Positions 39,798 through 49,483 are shown, counted from the first letter of the stretch. The stretch is DNA of 64,000 bases from Nocardia alba NBRC 108234 (GCF_001612665.1 NZ_BDAX01000002.1:620001-684000), one strand, 5' to 3'. Translations and numbers: made by a program. The notes: a model not told the origin generated them from the sequence alone.

Positions 39798-41216
39798 ATG
39801 CTGGAATGGGGAAGTGTGAGCAGTACCGAGTCGCCGTCGACCGCCGACCTCGACTCCGGCGGGCGATCGATGCCGACGGTGAACATCGCCGGCCATCTTC
39901 GTCAACTGATCCGGGTCCTGCCGTTCGCCCTCGTGGCCGCCCTCGTTGTCGGTGGTGTGGTGTGGTTCGTCCGTGACGGAAGCGAGCGGACCTATCAGGC
40001 GAGCATCACCGTGCAGATCTCGCAGCCCTCGATCGGCGCGGTGTTCAACGAACTGACCCAGCCCTACATCGTGATGGTCTCCGATACCCGCGTGCTCTCG
40101 GATGTGGTGAAGAACGGGCTCGCGCCCTCGGAGGCGGATCTGCGCTCCCGGGTATCGGCGATGACCGGTCCCGCGCCGTCGTTGCTGATCATCACCGCCG
40201 AGGCCGGGTCGCCCGAGCAGGCCTCGAAGTTGGTCGTGGCCGTCGGGCAGTCGCTCGACAGCGTCGGTTCCCAGATGCGGACCGAGGCGATCGCGCGATC
40301 CGCGGCCGATCTGGAAGCACACCGGCGCGCGGTGGAGGACACGTTCTCCAAGCGCCTCTCCGATGACCCACTGCGCCCGGAGTTGAGTTTCGACGCCCGT
40401 GATGTCGCGCGCGAGACCGAGTTCCGTCAGGTACTCGGTCCGGCACGCCTGACAGTGCTCACCACGCCCTCGTGGGAGCTGGTCGCCCCGCACCCGCTGC
40501 AGGAAGGGCTGTTCGCCGCGCTGGCCACCTTGATCGTGGTAGCCGAAGGTCTTGTGCTGGCCGGAGTGGCGCGAAGCCGTCGACGTGGCAACCAGAAGCC
40601 CGCCGAAACAACGAGCGTCGAAGCCGACCAGGTCCCGCCCGCGGTCGACACCCGAGTCCCGGCGACCGATCCACGACCGCCCGCAGTCGACCCGCACTTT
40701 TCCGCGACTCAGATCAGAGTGCCCGCGACCGACCCGCGACCGCCTGCGGTCGACACACGTTCGTCCGCGGCCCAGAACCGAGCGCCCGGCGCCGACCCAC
40801 GAACACCCGCAACCCAGAACCGGGCGCCCGGTGCCGACCCGCGACCGAGCGCAGCTGACCCGCGCTCAGCCGCGACCCAGACCCGGGTGCCCGCGACCGA
40901 CCCGCGACCGCCGGCAACTCAGAACCGCGTGCCCAGGGCTGACCCGCGACCGCCGACAACCGACCCGCGACCGCCCGCAGATCAGACCCGGGTGCCCGCG
41001 ACCGAGACCGAGACCCACCCACCCGAGACCGATTCCCGGGTGCCCATGGCCGAGACTCCCCCGGCACCGTCGTTCGACAAGCAGCCACGTCGCGCCGCTC
41101 CGGTCGCCTCGCGCTCGTCCACCGTCTCGCACGATCCCGAGACCATGGCGCTGCCTCGGGTTCGGTTCACGCCGGACAGTCCGCGCCCGACCACCCCCGA
41201 ATCACACGAGAGCTAG
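39798..41216 (+). CDS. Wzz-like chain-length/co-polymerase protein with Pro-rich repeat tail
   Basis: The 472-residue protein has two membrane helices (about 40-58 and 237-258) flanking an outside loop of about 180 residues, the Wzz/PCP arrangement. After the second helix, a basic stretch RSRRRGNQKP places the rest in the cytoplasm. This tail of about 210 residues is a degenerate repeat rich in P, A, T, D and R (ATDPRPPAVD, ATQNRAPGAD units) and has no Walker motif, unlike co-polymerases fused to a tyrosine kinase. ATG 39798 follows GAGAAG; GTG 39816 is an alternative. Chain-length control is inferred from layout and context. Confidence 0.8.
   Translation: MLEWGSVSSTESPSTADLDSGGRSMPTVNIAGHLRQLIRVLPFALVAALVVGGVVWFVRDGSERTYQASITVQISQPSIGAVFNELTQPYIVMVSDTRVLSDVVKNGLAPSEADLRSRVSAMTGPAPSLLIITAEAGSPEQASKLVVAVGQSLDSVGSQMRTEAIARSAADLEAHRRAVEDTFSKRLSDDPLRPELSFDARDVARETEFRQVLGPARLTVLTTPSWELVAPHPLQEGLFAALATLIVVAEGLVLAGVARSRRRGNQKPAETTSVEADQVPPAVDTRVPATDPRPPAVDPHFSATQIRVPATDPRPPAVDTRSSAAQNRAPGADPRTPATQNRAPGADPRPSAADPRSAATQTRVPATDPRPPATQNRVPRADPRPPTTDPRPPADQTRVPATETETHPPETDSRVPMAETPPAPSFDKQPRRAAPVASRSSTVSHDPETMALPRVRFTPDSPRPTTPESHES
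40641..41045 (+). repeat. Degenerate tandem repeats encoding a Pro/Ala/Asp-rich tail
   Basis: Roughly 400 bases inside the Wzz-like gene repeat units built from 'cccgcgaccgacccgcgaccgcc' and related 'acccagaaccgggcgcccgg' words, with a period near 30 bases. The encoded peptide alternates VPATDPRPPA and QNRAPGADPR units. Confidence 0.8.
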
Positions 41217-41225
41217 CTCCACGGC

Positions 41226-42545
41226 GTGACCATTACCTACCGCGGCAGGCAACGGCCGGGCTCCCCGGAATTGTCGCGGGTGATCCTCGGCCCGGTGCGG
41301 CACAACGGACACGCGATCCGGCTACGCCCACCCCGAATGTCGGATTTCGCCGCGTGGCGCGAGATCAGACTGCGCGATCGCGCCCATATCGAGCCGTTTT
41401 GGAGCACCTCTCCGGTGCCGTGGGAACGACGGCACACCGCGCGGCGTTGGGCGCGCGAATGCCTGCTCGCCCGTGCCGACATGCGCGCCGGACGCCGCTA
41501 CGCGAGCGCGATCGAGGTCGACGGACAGTTCGCCGGACAGCTGGAGTTCTGCGTCATCGACGCCGCGACGGGCACCGCCGAGTCCAGCGCCTGGATCGAC
41601 GCACGCCTGGCCGGCCACGGAGTGCTCACCGTGGCGGGCGCGATGTTGCTCGACTTCGGGGTCACCGCGCTCGGGCTGGTCCGTGTGATCGCGCCGATCT
41701 CACCCGCCAATCTCGCCGCGGCGGGATTGGTGCGTGCCCTCGGCTTCCGCAAGGAAGCCACCATGGCCTCGGCTTTCGACGCCGGTGGGTCCCTGTGTGA
41801 CCACGCGTTGTGGGCGTGGAGCCCACAGGACGGCACGACCACCGCGGCTGTCGCGATCGAGCTCCAGACCGAAGCGCCGGCGGCCGACCGGCACGCTCGC
41901 GCCGATTCGCCCGCACCGATGATCATCGCGATCGCCGCGCTGCGGCTGGCGCTGTGGGTCTTGGTTCGCCGATTGCGTCGATACACGCTCGCCCGCGCTG
42001 TGCCGATCACCGTCACCGACGCACCGAACATCTCGGTGCGCGGCCTGTCTCGCGCGGACCGCGACGACTGGCAGGCGGCCGCCGCCGCGCACGGTGCCCG
42101 ACTCGCACCGGCCGACCGGAGCCGACGACGACCCGAGTGGCATCGCGCTCTGCGCGACGCCCGCCACGGCATGCGATCACCGGCCGGGCTGGTGCTCGTG
42201 CTGCTCGCCGGGGAAAGGTACGCCGGCGAGATCCGGCTGTTCGAACCGACGATGGCCGGGCGCGTCGCCCGGCTGGCGGCCTGGGCGGATCCCGAACTCG
42301 TCGACGCCGCACAGCTGAGCGCGGCGCTGCGAGCGGTCGCCGAGTACGGATTCGGCGCACTCGGGCTGCGGCGGATAGCCGCCGAAGCCGACTGCGCCGA
42401 CCCGGTGTCGAACGCCGCGCTGGCGGCCGCCGATTTCGCCGAAGAAGGCGTGCTGCACGACCATTGCGGCCCTACCGGCGTGCGCGCGGACCACCGTCTG
42501 TGGGCAACGACCACCCCACCACACAGCCATCGAGGCCGCCACTGA
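41226..42545 (+). CDS. Double-GNAT acetyltransferase-like protein
   Basis: The 439-residue protein appears to hold two GNAT domains. The first (about 28-195) looks like RimJ-type acetyltransferases (IRLRPPRMSDFAAWREIRLRD...PVPWERRHTARRWA, then LGLVRVIAPISPANLAAAGLVRALGF). A hydrophobic link follows (MIIAIAALRLALWVLVRR). The second, more diverged copy (about 265-430) keeps FGALGLRRIAAEADCADPVSNAALAAADF. It could acylate an amino sugar or amino acid in the polymer. It is followed without a gap by the GSA-type aminotransferase gene (TGATG). Confidence 0.82.
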   Translation: MTITYRGRQRPGSPELSRVILGPVRHNGHAIRLRPPRMSDFAAWREIRLRDRAHIEPFWSTSPVPWERRHTARRWARECLLARADMRAGRRYASAIEVDGQFAGQLEFCVIDAATGTAESSAWIDARLAGHGVLTVAGAMLLDFGVTALGLVRVIAPISPANLAAAGLVRALGFRKEATMASAFDAGGSLCDHALWAWSPQDGTTTAAVAIELQTEAPAADRHARADSPAPMIIAIAALRLALWVLVRRLRRYTLARAVPITVTDAPNISVRGLSRADRDDWQAAAAAHGARLAPADRSRRRPEWHRALRDARHGMRSPAGLVLVLLAGERYAGEIRLFEPTMAGRVARLAAWADPELVDAAQLSAALRAVAEYGFGALGLRRIAAEADCADPVSNAALAAADFAEEGVLHDHCGPTGVRADHRLWATTTPPHSHRGRH

Positions 42546-43876
42546 TGCGAAACTTCCAGCACAGCAATGCGATCCAGGCTCGCCTGCACGAGCTCGTGCC
42601 GGGCGGCGCGCACACCTACGCCCGTGGCGCCGATCAGTATCCGGAGAACATGGCGCCGATCCTGGTGCGCGGCAAGGGTGCCCACGTGTGGGACGCCGAC
42701 GGCAATCGCTATGTCGAATACGGGATGGGGTTGCGGTCGGTGACGCTCGGCCACGCCTACCGACCGGTGCTGGACGCGGTGACCGCGACCATCGCCGACG
42801 GGGTCAGCTTCACCCGCCCCACCGAGCTGGAGCTGCTGGCCGCCGAGGACTTCCTGGATCTGGTCCCCGGCGCCGACATGGTGAAGTTCGCCAAGAACGG
42901 TTCCGACGCGACCACCGCCGCGGTGCGCCTGGCCCGCGCGGTGACCGGACGCGAACGGGTCGCGGTGTGTCAGCAGCCCTTCTTTTCCGTCGACGACTGG
43001 TTCATCGGCACCACCCCGATGTCGGCCGGTATCCCTCGGGCCGACACCGCGACCTTTCCCTACAACGACCTCGGCGCGCTGCGTCGGGTGCTGGCCGCGA
43101 CGCCGGTCGCGGCCGTGGTCATGGAAGCGGCGTCGGCCACCGGTGAGCCCGAACACGGCTATCTGCCCGCCGTCCGCGATCTGTGCGACCGGTACGGCGC
43201 CCTGTTGATCTTCGACGAGATGATCACCGGTTTCCGCTGGTCGGCCGGTGGTGCGCAGGCCGTCTACGGCGTCACTCCCGACCTGTCGTGCTGGGGCAAG
43301 GCGATGGGCAACGGTTTCCCCCTCGCGGCGCTGGCGGGCAAACGCGAGTTCATGGAACGCGGCGGACTCCGTACCGACCACGACCGGGTGTTCCTCCTGT
43401 CGACCACGCACGGCCCGGAGACCGCGTCGCTGGCGGCGTTTCGCGCGGTGGTGCACGCCTACCGGACGCAGGACCCGATCGCCCGGATGGAAGCGGCGGG
43501 TACCCGGCTGGCCACGGGGGCGAACGCGATCGCCGCCGAGCTCGGGATCAGCGAGCACCTGTCGGTGACGGGTCGCCCGTCCTGCGCCATTTTCCGGACT
43601 CATGACGCCGATGGTGTTGCTTCCCAGGCGTTTCGGACTCTGTTCATCCAGGAGATGCTGACCCGCGGTGTCCTCGGTCAGTCGTTCGTCACCTCGGCCG
43701 CCCACGACGACGTCGCGGTCGACGACACCATCGCCGCGTTCGCCGAGGCCGCCCAGGTGTACCGCACCGCCCTAGACCGCGGCAGCGTCGACGGTCTGCT
43801 GACCGGTCGCCCGGTCGCCCCCGCCCTGCGCCGCACCGCGGCACCCCGACAGATCGAAGCGAGCACCCTCCGATGA
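42545..43876 (+). CDS. GSA-type PLP aminotransferase (glutamate-1-semialdehyde aminomutase family)
   Basis: The 443-residue class III PLP enzyme resembles HemL-like proteins: LVPGGAHTYARGADQYPENM, FAKNGSDATTAAVRLARAVTGR, LIFDEMITGFRW and the PLP lysine in CWGKAMGNGFPLAAL. HemL itself makes 5-aminolevulinate, but paralogues in surface-glycan loci are thought to transaminate sugar or acyl intermediates. The tight linkage to the GNAT gene (1-base overlap) and glycosyltransferase gene (ATGA) supports a role in glycan decoration here. Confidence 0.88.
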   Translation: MRNFQHSNAIQARLHELVPGGAHTYARGADQYPENMAPILVRGKGAHVWDADGNRYVEYGMGLRSVTLGHAYRPVLDAVTATIADGVSFTRPTELELLAAEDFLDLVPGADMVKFAKNGSDATTAAVRLARAVTGRERVAVCQQPFFSVDDWFIGTTPMSAGIPRADTATFPYNDLGALRRVLAATPVAAVVMEAASATGEPEHGYLPAVRDLCDRYGALLIFDEMITGFRWSAGGAQAVYGVTPDLSCWGKAMGNGFPLAALAGKREFMERGGLRTDHDRVFLLSTTHGPETASLAAFRAVVHAYRTQDPIARMEAAGTRLATGANAIAAELGISEHLSVTGRPSCAIFRTHDADGVASQAFRTLFIQEMLTRGVLGQSFVTSAAHDDVAVDDTIAAFAEAAQVYRTALDRGSVDGLLTGRPVAPALRRTAAPRQIEASTLR

Positions 43877-44985
43877 CCCGTGTCGCCATCGTTCACGAAC
43901 GCTTCACCGAGTTCGGGGGCTCCGAGGCCGTCGTCGGTGAATTCGTCGAAACCTGGCCCGATGCCGAGGTTTTCGCGCCGATCGTCGCACCGGGCGGGCT
44001 GCGCGAACCCGTGCGCACCGTGCACGACACCTGGCTCAGCACGGCACACGCCTACACCGGTGGCAGGCACGCCCCCCTGCTCCCCCTGGTGCCTCGCGCG
44101 CTGCGGCGAATGCCGTTGCGCGACTTCGATGTCGTCGTGGTCAGCCACCACGCCTTCGCCACCCAGGCCGCTTTGGCCACCGAGGCGCCGGTGGTCGCCT
44201 ACGTGCACTCCCCCGCCCGCTGGGCCTGGGATCGCGAGTTCCGCGCGCAGGAAGCAGGCGGCCGCGTCGGCCAGTTGGCCCTCGGCGCGCTCGGCACGCT
44301 GGCTCGACGTGGCGAACTGCGCGCCGCGCCACGGCTGACGCACGTCGTCGCCAACTCGCACGCGGTCGCCGAGCGGGTCACCCAGTGGTGGGGGCTACCC
44401 GCCTCGGTCGTCAACCCGCCCGTGCAGGTCGACCGCTTCACTCCCGATCCGTCGGTAGCGCGCGAGGACTTCTTCCTGTGCGCGGGCCGGCTCGTACCCT
44501 ACAAGCGCGCCGACCTCGCTATTCGCGCCGCCCAGCGGGCCGGAGTCCGGCTGGTGGTGCTCGGCGAAGGCCGGTTCCGCGCGCAGCTCGACGAGATCGC
44601 GGGTTCGGAGACGACCTTTCTCGGCGCCACCTCCGGCGAGCTGCTGCAGGACATGTACCGGCGCTGCCGAGCCCTGCTCATGCCGGGCATCGAAGACTTC
44701 GGCATCGTTCCGGTGGAGGCGATGGCCTGCGGCACGCCGGTGCTCGCGGTCGGTGCGGGCGGCGCTCTCGATACGGTGCGCCCCGGCGTCACCGGCGAGT
44801 ACGTGCCGGCCGGATCCGATGACGAGGTCGTCGCGGCACTGGCGGACCTGATGCGCGAATTCCGGTCGGCGTCCTACGATCCCGCCAAGATCCGCGAGCA
44901 CGCCAATACCTTCGCCCCCGAGGTGTTCCGCACCCGGATCGCGAACACTGTCGACGAGGTCGTGGCGAACCACGCACGTCGGTAG
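43873..44985 (+). CDS. Glycosyltransferase family 4 protein (WbaZ-like mannosyl/rhamnosyltransferase)
   Basis: The 370-residue GT-B enzyme starts VAIVHERFTEFGGSEAVVGEF. It has the subgroup signature YVHSPARWAWDREFR near residue 114, and the donor region AGRLVPYKRADLAIRAA...EDFGIVPVEAMACGTPVLAVG. This subgroup includes O-antigen mannosyl- and rhamnosyltransferases. It is the last gene of the + strand Wzz-GNAT-aminotransferase operon. The 276 bases that follow up to 45262 contain no gene. Confidence 0.9.
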   Translation: MTRVAIVHERFTEFGGSEAVVGEFVETWPDAEVFAPIVAPGGLREPVRTVHDTWLSTAHAYTGGRHAPLLPLVPRALRRMPLRDFDVVVVSHHAFATQAALATEAPVVAYVHSPARWAWDREFRAQEAGGRVGQLALGALGTLARRGELRAAPRLTHVVANSHAVAERVTQWWGLPASVVNPPVQVDRFTPDPSVAREDFFLCAGRLVPYKRADLAIRAAQRAGVRLVVLGEGRFRAQLDEIAGSETTFLGATSGELLQDMYRRCRALLMPGIEDFGIVPVEAMACGTPVLAVGAGGALDTVRPGVTGEYVPAGSDDEVVAALADLMREFRSASYDPAKIREHANTFAPEVFRTRIANTVDEVVANHARR

Positions 44986-45261
44986 CCGCGAGTTTCCTGA
45001 AACTTTCGGTTACTGAAAATAACTGTCACACATACCGTTTGACCTGCGACAATGCGTGACAATTCCCACACGGCAATACCACGCCATCAGCTTGCCCGTC
45101 TAGGTTACTGGCGAGTACGGTAGTCGTACCGGGACGACGATGTGCCCGGTTTCTCCCCGCCCAGCCACTTCGCTGCTGGACTCAACCGTTGATTTCGCAT
45201 TCACCGCCGCATGCCGATCACTGTTGCGCGACACCGTGTTTCGAAATTCTCAGGAGGAGCG

Positions 45262-47274
45262 ATGGTTTCCTACATCGTGACAGGCGGTACCGGATTCCTT
45301 GGTCGACGTGTGGTGCGGGAGCTGCTCGCAGCTGACCCCACCGCGATCGTGCACGTGCTGGTGCGCGCCGAGTCGCTGGCCAAGTTCACCGCGCACAATG
45401 CGCAACACCCCGCGAGCGACCGCGTGTTCGCGCTGGTCGGGGACCTGACAGCCGAGGGACTCGGTCTCGGCGACGGTGCGCCGCGCGCCGATCACGTGCT
45501 GCACCTCGGCGCGGTCTACGACATGACCGCCGACGAGGAGACCGCCCACGCGGCCAACGTCGCGGGCACCCGCTCGGTCATCGAGTTGGCCCGGCACCTC
45601 GACGCCACCCTGCACCATGTGTCCTCGGTCGCGGTGGCGGGCGATCATCCCGGCAAGTTCTTCGAAGAGGATTTCGACCTCGGCCAGAACCTGACCTCGC
45701 CGTATCACCGCACCAAGTTCGCCGCCGAGAAGCTCGTCCGCGAGGCCACCGACGTGCGCTGGCGGGTGTATCGCCCGGCGATCGTCGTGGGTGATTCACG
45801 GACCGGCGAGATGGACAAGATCGACGGCCCGTACTACTTCTTCTCGGCCATTTCGACGCTGGCCGCACTGCCGTCGGAACTGCCGTTGCCGCTGCCCGAT
45901 CTGGGTGCGACCAACGTGGTGCCGGTCGACTACGTCGCCGAGGCGATGGTGCGCCTGGTGCGCCGCGACGGCCTGGACGGACGCACGTTCCACCTGGTCA
46001 ACCCGCGCCCGCAACCGTTCGGGGAGATCTACCGCGCGCTGGCCACCGCCGCGGGTGGCCCGGTCGGCATCGGCACCGTACCCGGCAGCGCACGTGCGCT
46101 GAGCGGGCTCGGACACGTGCCCGGCGCGAACACCGTGCGCGACTTCCTGTTCGAACAGGCGGGCATTCCCGCCGAGGTCGCACCCCACGTCGGATTCACC
46201 GCCGACTTCGTCTCCGACTCCACCCGGGCCCTGCTGCCCGGCCTCACCGTGCCCGCCTTCGACACCTATGCCGGCCGTCTCTGGGATTTCTGGCGTGCCA
46301 ACCTCGATCCGCACCGCGGTCGTCCCGCCGCCGACGCGGACCCGCTCGCGGGCCGCACGGTGCTGATCACCGGAGCGTCCTCGGGTATCGGTCTGGCCAC
46401 CGCCCACGCTGTCGCCCGACGTGGCGCTATCGTGCTGATGATCGCCCGCGGCGTCGAAGATCTCACCGCCGCGGCGGAATCCGTGCGTGCCGAGGGCGGC
46501 ACCGCGTTCGACTACTCCTGCGATATCACCGACGCGGAGGCTGTCGATCTGCTCATCAAGACCGTGCTGACCGAGCACCACCATGTCGACTACCTGATCA
46601 ACAACGCGGGTCGCTCCATCCGTCGCTCGGTGGCCAACTCGGTGGACCGGATGCACGACTTCGAACGCACCATGGCGGTCAACTACTTCGGTGCTGTCCG
46701 CCTCATCCTGGGTTTGCTTCCCTCGATGCGCGAACGTCACTTCGGCCACATCGTCAACATCTCCTCCATCGCCGTGCAGACCAAGGTGCCCCGCTTCGCG
46801 GCCTATGCCGCGAGCAAGTCCGCCCTGGACAACTTCAGCGATATCGCGGCCGTCGAAAACCGCGGCGACGGTGTCACGTTCACCTCGATCCGGATGCCAC
46901 TGGTCCGCACCCCGATGATCGCCCCCACCGAACTCTACCGTTCGCTGCCCCTGCCCGACCCGGACCGGGCGGCCGACATCGTGGTCCGTGCGCTGCTCGA
47001 ACGACCCGACCGCATCGACACCCCCGTGGGCACCTTCGCCCAGGCGGTCGAGATGTTGCTGCCCTCGCTCAAGCGCACGATCATGCACACCGGATTCCGG
47101 TTCTTCGGCGAATCCACTGCGGCACAGGGCAAGTCCCGTCCCGCCGTGGTCACCGAACCCGCCGAACCGACGCGCAACGCCCTCACCGTCCTCGGCCCGG
47201 TCTTCGCGCCGCTGATGGTGATGCCGAACTCGGCGGCCCGAATGAGCCGGGTACTGCCCGGCGTGCACTGGTGA
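45262..47274 (+). CDS. Two-domain fatty acyl-CoA reductase (AcrA1/FcrA-like)
   Basis: The 670-residue protein fuses an extended SDR (VTGGTGFLGRRVVREL, Y-x3-K as SPYHRTKFAAEK) to a classical SDR (VLITGASSGIGLATA, Y-x3-K as AAYAASKSALDNF). This layout matches mycobacterial Rv3391 (AcrA1), which reduces fatty acyl-CoA to aldehyde or alcohol for wax-ester synthesis. ATG 45262 has AGGAGGAGC just upstream. The 276-base upstream gap holds an inverted repeat, GTACG/CGTAC, at 45115-45129, a possible regulator site. Confidence 0.9.
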   Translation: MVSYIVTGGTGFLGRRVVRELLAADPTAIVHVLVRAESLAKFTAHNAQHPASDRVFALVGDLTAEGLGLGDGAPRADHVLHLGAVYDMTADEETAHAANVAGTRSVIELARHLDATLHHVSSVAVAGDHPGKFFEEDFDLGQNLTSPYHRTKFAAEKLVREATDVRWRVYRPAIVVGDSRTGEMDKIDGPYYFFSAISTLAALPSELPLPLPDLGATNVVPVDYVAEAMVRLVRRDGLDGRTFHLVNPRPQPFGEIYRALATAAGGPVGIGTVPGSARALSGLGHVPGANTVRDFLFEQAGIPAEVAPHVGFTADFVSDSTRALLPGLTVPAFDTYAGRLWDFWRANLDPHRGRPAADADPLAGRTVLITGASSGIGLATAHAVARRGAIVLMIARGVEDLTAAAESVRAEGGTAFDYSCDITDAEAVDLLIKTVLTEHHHVDYLINNAGRSIRRSVANSVDRMHDFERTMAVNYFGAVRLILGLLPSMRERHFGHIVNISSIAVQTKVPRFAAYAASKSALDNFSDIAAVENRGDGVTFTSIRMPLVRTPMIAPTELYRSLPLPDPDRAADIVVRALLERPDRIDTPVGTFAQAVEMLLPSLKRTIMHTGFRFFGESTAAQGKSRPAVVTEPAEPTRNALTVLGPVFAPLMVMPNSAARMSRVLPGVHW

Positions 47275-47290
47275 CCGCACCCTGAACAAC

Positions 47291-47331
47291 AACCGGCCGG
47301 TCACGATGTTCGCAATCGTGACCGGCCGGTT
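47291..47331. terminator. Strong bidirectional hairpin terminator
   Basis: A perfect 17-bp inverted repeat (47291-47307 with 47315-47331, loop GTTCGCA) lies between the convergent acyl-CoA reductase and NmrA-family genes. It is the longest perfect stem I saw in the window. Confidence 0.88.
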
Positions 47332-47336
47332 CCTGT

Positions 47337-48221
47337 TCACCGCAGAAGGCCGCTCGCCCAGGCCGCGAGGGTCGTCGGCGTGGTAGTGAGCACCATTCGC
47401 TGGTTCTCCGCGACGAATCCGGTGCTCAGTCCCGCCGACATGCCGGCGATAGCGTCGATCCGGCCCTGACCGAGGCCCGCTGACCGCAGCATTTCCCGGA
47501 ACTCTTTGTCGACGAGGCGGATCGGGGTGACCTCGCGACTCATCTGCCGACCGAGGATCTCGGCGACCTGGGCGAATGTCAGATCCTGCGGCCCGTGCAC
47601 GGCCTGCACCACACGCCCCGACCACGCGTCCGACAGCAGCCGGGCCGCAGCCACCTCACCGATATCGCGCGGATCCACCCAGGCCATCGCATGGTCGAGC
47701 GGCCACGGCGTGGACAGCGTGCCCGCCCGGATCTCGTCGAGCTGGCTCAGCAGATTGGTGAAGAAATAGCCACACCGCAGATGCACTACGTTCGCCCCGG
47801 TCTCGTCGAGCAACTCCTCGGTCCGCGCCAACCCGTCGATCTCCCCTGCCCCGCCCCGCTTCTCGGCGCCGACACTGCTGACGAACACCGTCGCCCCGAT
47901 CCCGTTCTCGGCAACGGCACGCGCCGCCGACGCCCCCATCCGCGCGAACCCCGCCACCGGATCACCGTCCACCAGCGCGGGTGGATCCACCCAGAACAAC
48001 CGATCCGCCCCCACGGTTGCCCGCACCACCGCGTCCGCGTCCCCCTGATCGACCCGCACGACATCGACGAACTCACCCATCGCACTGTCGAGCCGCCCCG
48101 GATCGCGCATCAGCACGGTCGGCCGTACCCCCGCCTGCACCAGCAACTGCACGACCCGGGCCCCTACGTGCCCGACCGGCGTGGTGACAACAATCTTCTT
48201 CGCGTCCTCTCCGAGTTCCAT
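47337..48221 (-). CDS. NmrA-family NAD(P)-binding reductase-like protein
   Basis: The 294-residue atypical SDR has a variant nucleotide-binding motif, VVTTPVGHVGARVVQLL, at its N-terminus and the domain order of NmrA/HSCARG-like redox sensors and quinone reductases. No catalytic Tyr-x3-Lys is evident, so it may sense NADP(H) rather than catalyse. The chosen start is ATG 48221 (MELGEDAKKIVV); the frame extends to 48536, but that part is the antisense of the next gene. Its role is unknown. Confidence 0.85.
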   Translation of the reverse strand: MELGEDAKKIVVTTPVGHVGARVVQLLVQAGVRPTVLMRDPGRLDSAMGEFVDVVRVDQGDADAVVRATVGADRLFWVDPPALVDGDPVAGFARMGASAARAVAENGIGATVFVSSVGAEKRGGAGEIDGLARTEELLDETGANVVHLRCGYFFTNLLSQLDEIRAGTLSTPWPLDHAMAWVDPRDIGEVAAARLLSDAWSGRVVQAVHGPQDLTFAQVAEILGRQMSREVTPIRLVDKEFREMLRSAGLGQGRIDAIAGMSAGLSTGFVAENQRMVLTTTPTTLAAWASGLLR

Positions 48222-48289
48222 GACCCCACGCTGAATCGCATTGCGGCCAGTTCTCGACCACAACAGCCGACAGGCTTCCGGGCTTCGGT

Positions 48290-49483
48290 TCAGCGTGCGC
48301 GAACGAGGTCGAGGGACGCGTTCGGTGACCATGGGTCGCCCGCGGCGATGAGGGTGCGGGTGGCTCGGAGTTCTCTCGGTCTTGCCATGGCTACGGCGCC
48401 GACGGGGTGACCGTCGCGTAGGGCGATCGCCAGGAAGTCCCGGGAGTGGAGGTCGCCGTCGACGACCAGCTCGTCGTGGGGGTGGAGCCAGCCCGCGAAC
48501 TGCATCGACGAGCCGTGCTGGTCGGTCCAGCCCCACGGGACTTCGGCGGGAGCCGCGGGGTGACCGAGGATCGCCTTCGCAGCCGCGGCGCCGTCGGACA
48601 TCGCGGTATTCCAGTGTTGGCCGCGTTCGAATGCGCCACGACGGGAATCGAACGCCGTGGTGGCGTCACCCGCGGCGAAGACGGCGGGAGCCGAGGTGCG
48701 GTAGTGCTGGTCGACGATGATGCCGTCGTTCACCGCGATGCCCGCGGATTCGGCCAGGATGGTGTCGGGAACCGAGCCGATGGCGACCAGGGCGGCGGCC
48801 GCGGTGAACGTGCGTCCGTCCGTGGTGGCGGCGGTGACGCCGACGGCGGTGTCCGCGAGCCGCGTGGTGGTGACGCTGTTCTCGACTACGACGCCGTGTT
48901 CGAGGTGGATGTCGCCGACCAGGTCCGACACGGCCCGCGGCACCACCCGGTCGAGCAGTCCCGGTCCGGCGTTCAGCAGGGTCACTTCGGCGCCGAGACC
49001 GCGCGCGGTGGCGGCGACTTCGCACCCGACGAGCCCGCCGCCGATGATGAGCAGCGAACCGCCCGTGTCGATCGCGGCTTGCAGCGCCGCGACGTCGGAC
49101 TGCCCGCGCAACGTGTGCACGCGGGTGGACGCGGTGTCGATCGTGCGCGCGCGGGCTCCGGTGGCGAGCAGCAGGCTGTCGTAGCCGAGCACCTCGCCGG
49201 TGCTCAATCGCACTGTCGCACTGTCGGTATCGATCGCGCGCACGAGCGTGGCCGGGCGCAGATCGACCGCGTTGTCGGCCCAGAACTTCGCCGGCTTCAG
49301 CACTGCGCGCTGCCACGGCGTCGTGCCCGCGAGCAGCTCCTTGGAGACCGCCGGTCGGCGATAGGGCAGCTCCGGCTCCGCCCCGACGAGCACGATCTCG
49401 CCGAGGTAGCCCTCTCGCCGCAGGGTCTGTGCGGCGGTGGCGCCGGCGACGCCGGTGCCCACGATGACGATCCGCCCACTCAT
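48290..49483 (-). CDS. rubB: Rubredoxin reductase (FAD/NAD)
   Basis: The 397-residue flavoprotein passes electrons from NADH to rubredoxin for alkane hydroxylation. It has the FAD motif [18 protein letters not shown], the NAD motif [21 protein letters not shown] and the C-terminal FAD motif [14 protein letters not shown] 49483 overlaps the rubA2 stop (ATGA), so translation is coupled to the rubredoxins. It is the last gene of the alkB operon. Confidence 0.95.
   Translation of the reverse strand: MSGRIVIVGTGVAGATAAQTLRREGYLGEIVLVGAEPELPYRRPAVSKELLAGTTPWQRAVLKPAKFWADNAVDLRPATLVRAIDTDSATVRLSTGEVLGYDSLLLATGARARTIDTASTRVHTLRGQSDVAALQAAIDTGGSLLIIGGGLVGCEVAATARGLGAEVTLLNAGPGLLDRVVPRAVSDLVGDIHLEHGVVVENSVTTTRLADTAVGVTAATTDGRTFTAAAALVAIGSVPDTILAESAGIAVNDGIIVDQHYRTSAPAVFAAGDATTAFDSRRGAFERGQHWNTAMSDGAAAAKAILGHPAAPAEVPWGWTDQHGSSMQFAGWLHPHDELVVDGDLHSRDFLAIALRDGHPVGAVAMARPRELRATRTLIAAGDPWSPNASLDLVRAR

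Noticed and set aside
41498..43705. Minus-strand open frame of about 735 codons opposite the GNAT and aminotransferase genes
   Set aside because: Antisense of two recognisable genes, with Arg/Gly-rich translation and no motif.
45796..47625. Minus-strand open frame of about 600 codons through the acyl-CoA reductase
   Set aside because: It crosses the strong terminator at 47291-47331 and has no recognisable domain.
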